The translations under genes and the position numbers were made by a program. From Ardenticatenaceae bacterium (GTDB lineage Bacteria > Chloroflexota > Anaerolineae > Promineifilales > Promineifilaceae), in the NCBI GenBank assembly GCA_020634315.1, contig JACKBV010000034.1:1-44777 (forward strand): a DNA stretch of 44,777 bases. Reading direction: 5' to 3'. The notes beneath the pieces are model-generated. The model was not told the origin of the DNA. It ran no database searches and saw only the letters and a program-made list of their open reading frames with translations. Positions 1-8,421 of the stretch are shown one piece after another. Within the stretch, counting starts at the first letter, position 1, and each line of letters opens with the position of its first letter.

Positions 1-296
1 GCGTCAGTGCGCCATTGCAGCGTCATGGAGTCTGCCGCCAGATAGGTGTCTGCATTGGGCAGTGTTTGGCGCAAGGTGTAGAAGAGGTTGCGCAAATTGG
101 CGCGTGCCTGGCTGTCAGATGAGTCGGGCCAGAGGGTGAAGGCGAGTTGTTGGCGGGAAACGGCCGTTTGTCGGTGCAGCAGCAAATAGGCCAACAGCGA
201 AATGGGCCGGTCGCCGCTGAAACTGACGGATGACTGGCCTTGCCAGGTCAGATTGAAGTCACCAAACAGGGAGATTGTTAACTGTGTGTTTGCCAC
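1..296 (-). CDS. SARP/AfsR-like transcriptional regulator, N-terminal part only
   Basis: The gene runs off the left edge, so only about 98 N-terminal residues are visible. They read VANTQLTISLFGDF, then RPISLLAYLLLHR, then LAFTLWPDSS and ARANLRNLFYTLRQ. This is the typical opening of the OmpR-type winged-helix DNA-binding domain of SARP/BTAD regulators (LFGxF start, RxxLLAYLLL, LWPD, ARxNLRxxLxxLR). I chose the GTG at 296 because AGGTGG lies about seven bases upstream and the family normally starts just before the LFG strand. In this family the DNA-binding domain is followed by a BTAD helical domain and often by an ATPase or TPR region, none of which is visible. The gene points away from the rest of the window and there is no sign that it controls the injection cluster. 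Confidence 0.85.
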   Translation of the reverse strand, partial: MANTQLTISLFGDFNLTWQGQSSVSFSGDRPISLLAYLLLHRQTAVSRQQLAFTLWPDSSDSQARANLRNLFYTLRQTLPNADTYLAADSMTLQWRTD

Positions 297-855
297 GTCG
301 TACCACCTGCTGTCACAAAACTCAATTCTGCAAGCCGGAATTGTCGCGCAAAGTTTAACAACAGAATTGGGATTGACAAGCCTGGGCTGCCGTTTTAAAA
401 GTCCGTTGTGTGTATGGCGTTGTCGAAACGGCCGTTTTTCTGTCTGCTATTCGTACAAAAAAACCATGCGGCGGGATCTATCTATTACGAACACGGGAAC
501 AGATGGAGTTGTTTGAGCACCTCAAAATCTTTTATAATGTTGTAAAGCGCTCGCTTCGCATACTGTCAGAAACTTCGCCCTTAACCAGGCCGTTGCAATC
601 CCATCAACTACAAGCCCTTGCCTGCAATCTCACAATGAGGCGTCTGCTTAACCCACTAGAAAATCTGCTTATTCCACTATTATTTGATAATGGTGGTAAT
701 TCCTTCGAGGAAAATGAAGGGAATTCAGTATTCATGATTTGCAGCCTTGAAATAATCTCAAGTCTTTAATGAGTGGTGGGTGCAGCGGCATTCCACTAGC
801 CCTGTCTTAAATTGTGTTTTAGTTGTTTGTACCAGTGAATAGGGGGAATTTGGAA
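297..855. other. AT-rich intergenic stretch without a convincing gene
   Basis: This 559-bp gap separates the divergently oriented SARP-like gene and the propeller lipoprotein, so it should hold promoters for both. Short open frames exist on the plus strand, but none has a good ribosome binding site or a recognisable protein. Base composition becomes clearly more AT-rich from about 500 onward, continuing into the next gene. One copy of the ACGGCCGT octamer lies at 428-435. A GGGGGAA ribosome binding site for the downstream lipoprotein lies at its right end. Confidence 0.6.
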
Positions 856-2187
856 ATGATTCGGAACTGCTGTGTTTTGGTAATAAGTATTCTTGTCGTA
901 GCTTGTCATACACATCCTAATATAATTGACGCCCCAATAGCCACGAGTGTGTCTACCCTCCCAAAGCCAACATCCACTATGCCGCTAGTTACTCCTACCA
1001 CGCAGGCAATACCAGCCACGAGTACACCTCTTCCTTTAATGCAAACGCCAACGATGACATTAATTCATCCCACAATACAGACACCGACCGATTTTTCTAT
1101 CGTAACGAATACCCCTGTCCCACCAACGATGGTGTGTCCTGTGTTGAATCAGAGTAATACGTCAATATGGAATGCTTTACCCCGTGGCCGTATTGTGTTT
1201 GTTGCAACTAATTCACCAATGCGTAGTGAATATAGTTCAGACCTCTATGTAATTAATAGTGATGGCACAAATTTAACTCAATTATCCCAAACAAATGTCT
1301 CAAGGAATTATGCTGTATCATCTGATGGGCAGCACATTGCTTTTGTACAAGGAAATTCTGAACTCTACATTGAAAATATAGATGGCTCTGGGTTAAGACG
1401 CATAACGGATAATTTCGAGGGGACATATATGACTTTGCATCCAGACAGCACAAAGCTTGCTTACAATGTAAATGGTGTGATTAAAGTTTTATCTTTGGAA
1501 GAAAATGCCTTACCCATTTCTTTAACCGATCCCGCAATAACTGGAAATGCATGGTTTCCTAAGTGGTCACCCGATGGGCAATGGATTGCCTTTATGGGAA
1601 GAGTTGAAGGAGATTATAATGAAATCTGGGTGATGAATGCAGATGGTAGTAATGCAAAGCAATTAACAAACGCTAAATACTCGGCTAGTTTTCCTGTTTG
1701 GTCCCCAGATAGCCAGTACCTTCTCATATCTATAGAAACGGATACTTATTATCGCAGACGCCTACACTATATCGTTAATATCGAAACAGGAGATGTTTCT
1801 CAACTTACTTATTGGGAAGAGGGGGTCTTTACTTTAATTCTTGGTTGGCTGCCTGACAGCCAACATCTTGTAGTTGCTTCAAACCGGGATACAGGTGCTC
1901 ATTATCTGGATATTTATACCGCCCCTTTGGATGGGACAGAGTGGGTGCGATCGACAACAAATTCAGGTTTTATATTTGACAGTTTCATGAATAGTGACTT
2001 TTCTGCAAGCCCCAACTCTATGGCGCCAAAGGATAACTACACTGTATTTAAAGGGTGGGGAGTTGAGGGATGGTCAGGACATTCGCTGCGTATCCTGGGA
2101 CTTGATAATGTAGAATGTTACACTATTCTTGTCGATATCGATCCTCGCCAAAGATCGCGCCTTGGCTTATTTACTTGGGTGCCGTAA
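856..2187 (+). CDS. Lipoprotein with WD40-like (PD40/TolB-type) beta-propeller
   Basis: The protein is about 443 residues. It begins MIRNCCVLVISILVVAC, a short lipoprotein signal with the lipobox LVVAC, so it should be lipid-anchored outside the membrane. A Thr/Pro-rich linker of about 80 residues follows, then a propeller built from repeats of the type NSDGTNLTQL, SSDGQHIAFV, NIDGSGLRRIT, SPDGQWIAFM, NADGSNAKQLT and SPDSQYLL. These are PD40 repeats as found in TolB C-terminal domains and many surface proteins. I start it at ATG 856, behind GGGGGAA, rather than at the upstream TTG 823. The coding sequence is much more AT-rich than its neighbours and carries no ACGGCCGT octamer, which suggests acquisition by transfer. 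Its ligand is unknown. Confidence 0.85.
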   Translation: MIRNCCVLVISILVVACHTHPNIIDAPIATSVSTLPKPTSTMPLVTPTTQAIPATSTPLPLMQTPTMTLIHPTIQTPTDFSIVTNTPVPPTMVCPVLNQSNTSIWNALPRGRIVFVATNSPMRSEYSSDLYVINSDGTNLTQLSQTNVSRNYAVSSDGQHIAFVQGNSELYIENIDGSGLRRITDNFEGTYMTLHPDSTKLAYNVNGVIKVLSLEENALPISLTDPAITGNAWFPKWSPDGQWIAFMGRVEGDYNEIWVMNADGSNAKQLTNAKYSASFPVWSPDSQYLLISIETDTYYRRRLHYIVNIETGDVSQLTYWEEGVFTLILGWLPDSQHLVVASNRDTGAHYLDIYTAPLDGTEWVRSTTNSGFIFDSFMNSDFSASPNSMAPKDNYTVFKGWGVEGWSGHSLRILGLDNVECYTILVDIDPRQRSRLGLFTWVP

Positions 2188-2203
2188 ACCATTTTGCCTT
2201 GTC

Positions 2204-2241
2204 TTCGCTTGCATAGTGGGAACAACTATGCGAGTAGCGAA
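2204..2241 (+). terminator. Possible terminator hairpin after the propeller lipoprotein
   Basis: Just downstream of the stop codon, TTCGCT and GCATAGT pair with ACTATGC and AGCGAA, giving two stacked stems with a small asymmetric bulge and a loop of about seven bases. Only a weak T-run follows, so a rho-independent terminator is plausible but not certain. Confidence 0.35.
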
Positions 2242-2390
2242 ATGCTCGTTTTGCCGGACAGTAAGTGATGATACCGTTTGGCGGCCTTTTCTTCGGTTGA
2301 ATTTTTGCTGTGGGCGGTAATTGTTGGCCCGATTTTAAGTCCGTTTACCAGGAAACGGCCGTTGCCGTCATCCGTTTCTCCTCTGAAAAA

Positions 2391-2545
2391 AGCCTCCCGG
2401 AGGTTCGTCTCCTTCGTGAAAAGCCTCCCGGAGGTTTGTCTCATGTGATAAACCTTCCATTGAGAACCTCCGGGAGGTTCTATAGACGACCTCTATTACG
2501 TGTTGAACCTCCCGGAGGTTCAGCGCATGAACTCTCCGGGAGATT
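2391..2545. repeat. Cluster of five palindromic AACCTCC(C/G)GGAGGTT elements
   Basis: Five near-identical 15-16 bp palindromes with core CCTCCCGGAGG or CTCCGGGAG lie at about 2391-2405, 2421-2436, 2465-2479, 2506-2520 and 2530-2545. They are separated by 15 to 28 bp of unrelated sequence. The cluster sits between two convergent genes, so the elements may act as bidirectional terminators or mRNA-stabilising hairpins, or be a mobile REP-like family. Two related copies occur at 36459-36492 inside the injection operon. Confidence 0.8.
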
Positions 2546-2569
2546 GGCTTTAAATATTGTGCGAGTCTC

Positions 2570-4858
2570 TTATTCGATGGTAATTTCGGAATCTGCAACG
2601 ATAAACGGCAGGTAAACCGAATAAGGCAGGGGGGGCGAGCCAAATTTGGCGACAAGTACACCGTTGCCACTCCCATTTGCGCCAATGGTTGTGTGAATGG
2701 GGAACTCGTCATCTGCTGCGCCGCTGCCATAACCGACAATATACGCACTGCCCTGCCCATCCACGGCAATGCCATAGCTGTACTCATTCAGCGGGCTGCC
2801 AAACAGCGTGCTGTAAATCAACGAAGCATCGCCACTTTGTGTCGGATCGAATTTGGCTACATAGACATCGTTGAAATCAGTCCAGGGTTCAACCGATTCC
2901 CGTACAGGAAAGTTGCTGGAACTGGTTGTGCCTGTCAGGTAGACATTGCCTGCCCCATCCACATCTAACCCATAAGCCACATCAGATGCCGTGCCGCCCA
3001 GGTAGGTGCCGTAAAGTTGGACGCTGCCAGCCGGATTGAGCTTAACCAGGAAGGCATCACGGGGAACAGGATTGCCTGCACTGGCGTTGGTCATCTGGTA
3101 GCCATTGACAACGGGCAGATTTAGCGAGGTCGTGTGTCCGGCCACGTAGATGCCGCTGCTGTCCTGACCAATGCCAAAGCCGTAGTCGCTGCCGTCACCG
3201 CCCAAATAGGTGCTGAAAACCAGTGAACTATTGCCGCTTTCCGTTGTGTCGAACTGGGCAATAATCGCATCTGCATCAGCGCCACGACTGCCTTGCAGCG
3301 CATTTTTGGTGGGAAAGTTGCTGGACAAGGTCGCACCGGTCAATGTTGCCACGCCTGCCGCATTCACCGTGACATCGCCGCCATATTCGGCACCGCTGCC
3401 ACCCAGGTAAGAGCCATAGAGCAGGTTTTGCCCATCAACGCTTAATTTAGCCAGGAAAATGTCGCTGAATGCGCCATCGCCATCAGAAAAAGCCTGGTTT
3501 TGTGTAGGAAAGTCGGTGGAGAAGGTCACGCCGGTGACGTACACGTTTAGACTGCTGTCCAGGGCAATGCCGGTTGTGTTGTCGCGGGTTCCCACATCCA
3601 ACATGCTGATATTTTCTTCACCGCCGCCGCCCAGGTAGGTGCTGAAAACAAGGGCATTGCCCACCGCATTTAATTTGGTCACAAAGGCATCGGCGCAGGG
3701 TACGGTGGAACAGGTTGGCAGGGGGCGAGTTTCTTGATAAGCGCTGCTTGTCGTTGGAAAGTTGGTGGATTCGGTCATACCGGTGACGTAGACGTTGCCT
3801 TGCGCGTCTACGGTGATGGCGTCGCCAATGTCGGCACCGCTGCCGCCCAGATAGGTCATGTACAGCAAGGCGTCGCCTGCCGGGTTGAGTTTGGCGATGA
3901 AAGCGTCGCCAAAATTACCACCGGTGGTGCCGCCATAGGTGTCTTGCGGTGCGCCAGCATTGGGGAAATCAGGAGAGAGGGTGCTTCCGGTCAGATAGAC
4001 ATTGCCATCATTGTCCACGGCGATGTCGCGCCCTTCTTCAAAGCCGCCGCCGCCAATGAGGGCGCTGTAAACGAGGGCGGGGTCAATGATTAAGGCGTAA
4101 GCCGGGTCGTATGCGCCAAGCGCAAATCCAAGCGATGTGGCGGCAGTTTGACCGCCACCAGTTTCTTGTAGGGTGTAATGAATTTCTACCGGAGTGCGCT
4201 GCCCGTTGATGACCTGCCAGGCGATGGGCGCTTCTTCGATGAGGGTGATTGGCTCTGCGTTTGCCGTGCCGGGCAATGTGAGAAGCAGATCGCCGCTGCG
4301 AGAATCGAGTTGGACGCGGGCAATGCCATCATAAGACCAACGGATTACGGCCGTATCCACGCCCGGCGCAACGTGGTAGGTTCCCTTGAGCGCCCGCGTG
4401 TCGCCTTCGTAGTGCAGATCAATCCCATTGTAAAGCTGCCGGTAAACGAGGCTGCCATAGGTGGGCAGTTGGGTTTTCCATTGGGTGGGATCATCGCCAA
4501 TGATGTAATTGACGACGCCGGGAAGCTGCTGTGCCAGATTGATTTCTGGCGTGGGATTGGCCCCGGCGAAGTGCAGCCGTACCTGTGTTGGCCTGGCCTG
4601 GTCGCCTTGTGGCACGGATAGGGTGACTGCGGTTGGGGAGAAGGAGAGCACACCGTTGGGCAGTTGAGCCTGGGCGTGTACGGCCGTTTCTCCTTGCCCG
4701 CCATTCGCCACAAACGCCAGTGGCAGGGTCAGTCTATTGGCTGCTGGCGCTGCCGGGGCCAACGGCATCCTTGCGCTTAGGGTCAGCAGTGCCCACAACA
4801 GCGCCACCAGCGGCAGAATCATCACGTGCGGAACTAATTTTCGTGTATCAAACATCAT
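2570..4858 (-). CDS. Secreted SBBP-repeat beta-propeller protein
   Basis: The protein has 762 residues. It has an N-terminal hydrophobic segment (about residues 12-28, VMILPLVALLWALLTL) that looks like a signal or anchor. Residues of about 50-255 resemble the conserved domain often found ahead of SBBP repeats (FSPTAVTLSV, YNGIDLHYEG, LKGTYHVAPG). From about 270 to 740 there are roughly nine SBBP repeats of the form DxxGNVYLTGxTxSxxFPT alternating with AFxxKLNPxGxxLxYxTYLGG. The C-terminus contains YLPFI. Such proteins are extracellular and of unknown ligand. A Shine-Dalgarno-like AAGGAG precedes two adjacent ATGs at 4858 and 4855, and spacing slightly favours the second. It probably forms an operon with the ParB-like gene 13 bp upstream. 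It carries two ACGGCCGT octamers, unlike the lipoprotein next door. Confidence 0.88.
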   Translation of the reverse strand: MMFDTRKLVPHVMILPLVALLWALLTLSARMPLAPAAPAANRLTLPLAFVANGGQGETAVHAQAQLPNGVLSFSPTAVTLSVPQGDQARPTQVRLHFAGANPTPEINLAQQLPGVVNYIIGDDPTQWKTQLPTYGSLVYRQLYNGIDLHYEGDTRALKGTYHVAPGVDTAVIRWSYDGIARVQLDSRSGDLLLTLPGTANAEPITLIEEAPIAWQVINGQRTPVEIHYTLQETGGGQTAATSLGFALGAYDPAYALIIDPALVYSALIGGGGFEEGRDIAVDNDGNVYLTGSTLSPDFPNAGAPQDTYGGTTGGNFGDAFIAKLNPAGDALLYMTYLGGSGADIGDAITVDAQGNVYVTGMTESTNFPTTSSAYQETRPLPTCSTVPCADAFVTKLNAVGNALVFSTYLGGGGEENISMLDVGTRDNTTGIALDSSLNVYVTGVTFSTDFPTQNQAFSDGDGAFSDIFLAKLSVDGQNLLYGSYLGGSGAEYGGDVTVNAAGVATLTGATLSSNFPTKNALQGSRGADADAIIAQFDTTESGNSSLVFSTYLGGDGSDYGFGIGQDSSGIYVAGHTTSLNLPVVNGYQMTNASAGNPVPRDAFLVKLNPAGSVQLYGTYLGGTASDVAYGLDVDGAGNVYLTGTTSSSNFPVRESVEPWTDFNDVYVAKFDPTQSGDASLIYSTLFGSPLNEYSYGIAVDGQGSAYIVGYGSGAADDEFPIHTTIGANGSGNGVLVAKFGSPPLPYSVYLPFIVADSEITIE

Positions 4859-4871
4859 ATACTCCTTGAAC

Positions 4872-5315
4872 TTATTTCCAGGGCAGTGCCCTGGTCATTT
4901 GTAAAACGGTGACTTCAGCCTCAATGTCCGACCAGTTTTCAGCTTTTGCCACAGAAATGCGATGGTGTCCATCTTCAACGAAGTAAACGCCGTTGACTTC
5001 AATCAGGGTGACAGGTGACAGCCTTTTGCCACGCCGATAGGCGGCGGCAATGTGCTGCCAACGGTCGATGTTATGCCGGGTAAGCGGACGGAAGTTGGCG
5101 TCGAAGTCGCGGCTGCGTGCTTGCGTGGTGCTGCCGCGAATCTGGTTGAGGGAAATGGTTTGTCGCCCAGCGTAGGTGTGGCCTAGTATGATGCAATCGG
5201 CCGTCACTTCAGCCAGATTGGGTAGGTGCGAAGTTCGACTACCTAGAATCGACCGGATATGCTGCCACAAGGGTGGAATCCGCCCAATTGGGCGGATTTT
5301 GCTCGCGAATCTCAT
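4872..5315 (-). CDS. ParB N-terminal-like (ParB/sulfiredoxin fold) protein
   Basis: This 147-residue protein contains RGSTTQARSRDF followed by a helical stretch and then LSPVTLIEVNGVYFVEDGHHRISVAKA. That is the hallmark of ParB-type domains: a strand ending in xPVxLxEV, then the GHHRxxxA box. There is no helix-turn-helix or partition partner, so a chromosome-partition role is unlikely. Stand-alone proteins of this type are of unknown function, and some bind nucleotides through the GHHR-type box. I start at ATG 5315 because GGAGG lies eight bases upstream; a GTG at 5321 would be only two bases from it. It precedes the SBBP protein gene by 13 bp on the same strand. Confidence 0.8.
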   Translation of the reverse strand: MRFASKIRPIGRIPPLWQHIRSILGSRTSHLPNLAEVTADCIILGHTYAGRQTISLNQIRGSTTQARSRDFDANFRPLTRHNIDRWQHIAAAYRRGKRLSPVTLIEVNGVYFVEDGHHRISVAKAENWSDIEAEVTVLQMTRALPWK

Positions 5316-5649
5316 AAGCACAACCTCCGGTAATCATTTGTTCAAGAGGCATGATAGGAAACGGCCGTCCGCCAGTTATCCAATGACGTCCGAAAAGCGT
5401 CCATGTTTGCGGGGAAAATTACCGGCTAGCTGACAAATTTTTCGTTTTCGTTATTGATCAGTTGCTAAGAGATTGTGGCGATTTTACATAGAACGCGGTA
5501 CCTTGATAGGAGCTTTTCCCGGCAAAGAACAGGTTGCGGTACACTGTGCAGCAGCCCCATTTCCCACACTGCCGCCTGCTGTGATGACCGGATTGCCGTG
5601 GATACGGCCGTTCAAGAAACCCCATTTTCTAGTTAGAGGAGGCAAAACG
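5316..5649. promoter_or_regulatory. Divergent intergenic region between ParB-like and hydrolase genes
   Basis: This 334-bp region lies between divergent starts and should hold promoters in both directions. I could not assign convincing -35/-10 boxes. It contains two ACGGCCGT octamers (near 5364 and 5605) and the ribosome binding sites GGAGG for each flanking gene. A possible N-terminal extension of the hydrolase starting near 5473 lacks similarity to the family and a good ribosome binding site. Confidence 0.5.
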
Positions 5650-6414
5650 ATGTATCAGACAGATATGTATGAAGGAATGCTTGCCGAGACCGTTGCGGTT
5701 CCGGGGGCCAATGGCGACCTGATCAACGCCTATTTTGCTCGCCCCCTGGGGCCAGGGCCGTTCCCTGGCGTTGTCGTCATTCACCACATGCCCGGCTGGG
5801 ATGAATGGTATCGCGAAGCAACGCGCAAATTTGCGCATCATGGGTATGCAGCCCTTTCGCCTAACCTTTATTATCGCGCAGGCCATGGCACGCCAGAAGA
5901 TGTTGCTGCCAAAGTGCGCGGGGAGGGGGGCGTTGCCGATGATCAGGTTGTTGGCGATTTGGAAGGCGCAATGCGTTATTTGCGTGCCCTGCCATATCTG
6001 AACGGCAAAGTAGGCGTGTTTGGCACGTGTTCCGGTGGGCGTCATGCCTATCTGGCAGCCTGTCGTGTGCCCGGTTTTGATGCTGTGGTCGATTGCTGGG
6101 GCGGGCATGTCGTCATGGGGCCAGAATCCTTATCGCCCAAACACCCGGTCGCCCCCATTGACTATACGGCCGATTTGCCTTGTCCATTGTTAGGTCTCTT
6201 TGGTGAGGAAGATCACAGCCCTACGCCAGAACAGGTTGCCATTCATGAACAGGCTTTGCAAAAACATGGCAAGACCTATGAATTCCACATGTACCCAAAA
6301 GCGGGGCACGGCTTCTTTTATCATAATCGGCCCAATTACCGACAAGAACAGGCGGTGGATGGCTGGCAGAAGATTTTTGCCTTTTTGGAAAAACATCTCA
6401 GCAGAGGAGTTTGA
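5650..6414 (+). CDS. Dienelactone hydrolase family protein
   Basis: This 254-residue alpha/beta hydrolase matches the dienelactone hydrolase family in length and motifs. The nucleophile elbow is GTCSGG with Cys127, the usual cysteine nucleophile of the family. Asp188 in EEDHSPTPE and His220 in AGHGF complete the expected Cys-Asp-His triad. The N-terminal half has the PGVVVIHHMPGW oxyanion-region strand. These cytosolic enzymes open lactone or ester bonds, classically in chloroaromatic breakdown, but many members have unknown substrates. The start at ATG 5650 follows AGAGGAGG. The next gene begins two bases after its stop, so the two are almost certainly co-transcribed and translationally coupled. 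Confidence 0.92.
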   Translation: MYQTDMYEGMLAETVAVPGANGDLINAYFARPLGPGPFPGVVVIHHMPGWDEWYREATRKFAHHGYAALSPNLYYRAGHGTPEDVAAKVRGEGGVADDQVVGDLEGAMRYLRALPYLNGKVGVFGTCSGGRHAYLAACRVPGFDAVVDCWGGHVVMGPESLSPKHPVAPIDYTADLPCPLLGLFGEEDHSPTPEQVAIHEQALQKHGKTYEFHMYPKAGHGFFYHNRPNYRQEQAVDGWQKIFAFLEKHLSRGV

Positions 6415-6416
6415 CA

Positions 6417-6686
6417 ATGTGTACGATGATTGTGCAGCAAATAGAGATTGATGGTAGTGGCAAAGGGCAGGGAGGCTGGTTTTCATTGCAGCAAGCCAAT
6501 GTTTCCTATGACCATCCATTTAACGCGCCGATGGAACATGCGTTGAATATTGATTTTGTGAACGAGGCACAGGGGCCGGGCGCACGCGTGGCTGTTGAAT
6601 TGAGCGCAACGGCCGCACGCTCTTTGGTGCAAACGATCCTGGCTGTTTTAGAGCGTGCTGAAGCTGGCGGCCATTTAGATATATAA
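6417..6686 (+). CDS. Small DUF6295-like protein coupled to the hydrolase
   Basis: An 89-residue protein starting MCTMIVQQIEIDGSGKG, with the central stretch YDHPFNAPMEHALNIDFVN and then GPGARVAVELSA. I recognise this pattern as the DUF6295 family, small proteins often found next to dienelactone hydrolases. The assignment is from memory of the pattern and was not checked by search. Its function is unknown. The ATG at 6417 follows GAGGAG, which lies inside the end of the hydrolase gene, so translation is coupled. It ends three bases before the convergent HEAT-like gene, with no clear terminator between them. Confidence 0.75.
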   Translation: MCTMIVQQIEIDGSGKGQGGWFSLQQANVSYDHPFNAPMEHALNIDFVNEAQGPGARVAVELSATAARSLVQTILAVLERAEAGGHLDI

Positions 6687-6689
6687 GTT

Positions 6690-7202
6690 TTAGTGGGCGC
6701 TGCCCGCGATCCGTTTTACGTCATCCATGGTGGGCATAACGCCGCGTGTGTAGAGATAGGCCATTTCGTCGCGGATACGCAGGCGGGGGATGCCGAGTAG
6801 TTCCAAAATAGCCTGGCAGGCGGCATAGCAAACGCCATTGTCGGGGTCGTTTTCCATCGCGCTGCGCAGGGCGTGGTCAGGCCATTCGCTGTGCAGCGCG
6901 AGCATTTCAGCCGCTTTGCTGCGCAGTTGGCGATCTGGATCGTGGCGTAAGATGTCACGGATTTTATCCAGGGCGAGGGTGTTGCCTTGTAAGTCATAGT
7001 GCAGACCGACAAGAAGCAGGCATTGGCTGCGCCAGGCGGCGTGTTCACTGCTCAATCCATCCAGGAAAAGGGGTAAAGCAGGTTTGTAGGTGGTCTGGGC
7101 GAGTTTGCGCAACTGGGCGGCGACGCTTTCTGGTGGCAGGCCAAGTTGATAGGCGGTTTGTACTTCGTTGAGGGCGGTTTCAAGATTTGCTGTCGGATTC
7201 AT
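6690..7202 (-). CDS. HEAT-like repeat protein at the end of the cargo region
   Basis: About 170 residues, starting MNPTANLETALNEV. The body is helical, with HEAT-type pairs: a LPLFLDGLSSEHAAWRSQCLLLVGLH unit, a LDKIRDILRHDPDRQLRSKAAEMLAL unit and an ALRSAMENDPDNGVCYAACQAILELLG unit. HEAT repeats usually mediate protein binding. I choose ATG 7202, preceded by AAGGAA, over the ORF-opening ATG at 7226, which would overlap the upstream gene. It starts nine bases after the stop of the 401-residue candidate cargo protein, so the two are likely co-transcribed. It could be an immunity or adaptor protein for that cargo, but this is only inferred from position. Confidence 0.75.
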   Translation of the reverse strand: MNPTANLETALNEVQTAYQLGLPPESVAAQLRKLAQTTYKPALPLFLDGLSSEHAAWRSQCLLLVGLHYDLQGNTLALDKIRDILRHDPDRQLRSKAAEMLALHSEWPDHALRSAMENDPDNGVCYAACQAILELLGIPRLRIRDEMAYLYTRGVMPTMDDVKRIAGSAH

Positions 7203-7210
7203 CGCGTTCC

Positions 7211-8416
7211 TTATACCGGGAACCATTCACGTATGAGTGGTTCGCCATCTGCACTGGATGCATCGGTTACCCAACTTAGTCCCAGTTCTTTTTTGCCGGG
7301 AAGGTGATACTGCGGGGGCAAGGTCGCTTCAAATTGTTTTTCATAGCGGCTGACCATGGTTTGCCAATACATGATAACGGCCGCTAACTCTCTCGGGTCT
7401 GGCTTTTTCTTGATTTTATCTTCGATAAATGACAAGGCTAAATTCTCGAATTTATTTCCGGGCACATCGGGTGAGTAGAAGTTATCCATGTCTTGGTCTT
7501 CCATGTCCATTTCTTCTTCGTGTTTGACGGCGCTGTTTTTGACATAGTAATAGACGTCGTGCATCAATGTGCCGAAAGAGAAGCCATGTTTTTCTAGTAC
7601 GGCCGTTTCCCAGACTAGCTGCCGTTTATAAGCCTCTTTTGCTTTTTCTAGCAATCCGCTGATGTCTTTTGTTGACTTGTCAGGAATCGCAACCGTGTTT
7701 AGCACATTTAGTTTTAGACCTGCATAGGTTACTTCGGTGACGTATGGCGTGCCGTACCAACCGGCGCTGTCTTTATCAAAGATGTGTCCTTCGGAGACGC
7801 TTGAGGTGATGTCCAGCCAGGCTATATCTACACCTTTGAATTGTAGGACAACATCGGGGCGGGAATTGCCGCGTTTGGGTTGTAGAATGACATCAAGCCC
7901 GCCGCCGACACTGGGTTTTGCTACTTTTGTGACATAAGATTCAATCCAATAACCGGCTTGCCGGGGCATCGCGGCGCCATCTTTGAATTTGTTGTTGCCG
8001 ACATCAAAGTTGTCGAGAAAGTTTTGCATATAGCCATCAACGGCGGGGATATGGACAAAATACTTGGTGGCGATCATGTCTCGCGCATCTTCTACGGCGT
8101 CGCTTAATGCTGCTGCGTAGGTTTCTACCGCAGAGCGGTATGGGCCTAGTTTGGGTACATCGTTGAGTGAGGTGTTTTCGAGTTTGAATTGGATTTGCCC
8201 TTGAGCCGAACGGGGTTGGGCAACAAGCTGCCCGATGGCGCGATTGCCAATCGTTTGTTGTAATCTGCTGTATTCATGGGGTGTCAACGATTGCGGATCG
8301 GCTTCGGCGCGTTGTAACAATGTGGATAGGCTGGGTTGGGCAGTGGTGTGGGGTGTGGGCAAACGGGGGCGTGTTTTTGTATCGGGTTGTTGTTGGGGCT
8401 GGGTTTGTCTGGACAT
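7211..8416 (-). CDS. Candidate eCIS cargo with shared N-terminal motif
   Basis: A 401-residue protein. Residues of about 32-66 read LLQRAEADPQSLTPHEYSR and then LQQTIGNRAIGQL, closely matching the N-terminal motif of the two DUF4157 proteins upstream, and then QIQFKL. It has no DUF4157 zinc motif. The middle contains RPDVVLQFKGVDIAWLDITSS and then SEGHIFDK, GWYGTPYVTEVTY. A D-(x)n-DIT arrangement on adjacent strands could be a divergent PD-(D/E)XK-type nuclease core, but the usual E-x-K is not present, so this is a weak guess. It follows the upstream gene by only five bases without a strong ribosome binding site, suggesting translational coupling. It is likely a payload of the injection system, of unknown activity. 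Confidence 0.7.
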   Translation of the reverse strand: MSRQTQPQQQPDTKTRPRLPTPHTTAQPSLSTLLQRAEADPQSLTPHEYSRLQQTIGNRAIGQLVAQPRSAQGQIQFKLENTSLNDVPKLGPYRSAVETYAAALSDAVEDARDMIATKYFVHIPAVDGYMQNFLDNFDVGNNKFKDGAAMPRQAGYWIESYVTKVAKPSVGGGLDVILQPKRGNSRPDVVLQFKGVDIAWLDITSSVSEGHIFDKDSAGWYGTPYVTEVTYAGLKLNVLNTVAIPDKSTKDISGLLEKAKEAYKRQLVWETAVLEKHGFSFGTLMHDVYYYVKNSAVKHEEEMDMEDQDMDNFYSPDVPGNKFENLALSFIEDKIKKKPDPRELAAVIMYWQTMVSRYEKQFEATLPPQYHLPGKKELGLSWVTDASSADGEPLIREWFPV

Positions 8417-8421
8417 ATTTT

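Noticed and set aside
202..769. Two plus-strand open frames overlapping the SARP-like gene and the following gap
   Set aside because: The first lies antisense to the clearly coding SARP-like sequence. The second has no ribosome binding site, no recognisable protein and runs through AT-rich intergenic sequence.
2391..2545. CRISPR array
   Set aside because: The repeats are 15-16 bp palindromes with unequal spacing of 15-28 bp and degenerate copies, and there are no cas genes. They fit a REP-like element or hairpins better.
5473..5649. N-terminal extension of the dienelactone hydrolase from 5473
   Set aside because: The extra 59 residues do not resemble the family, and a strong ribosome binding site lies just before ATG 5650.
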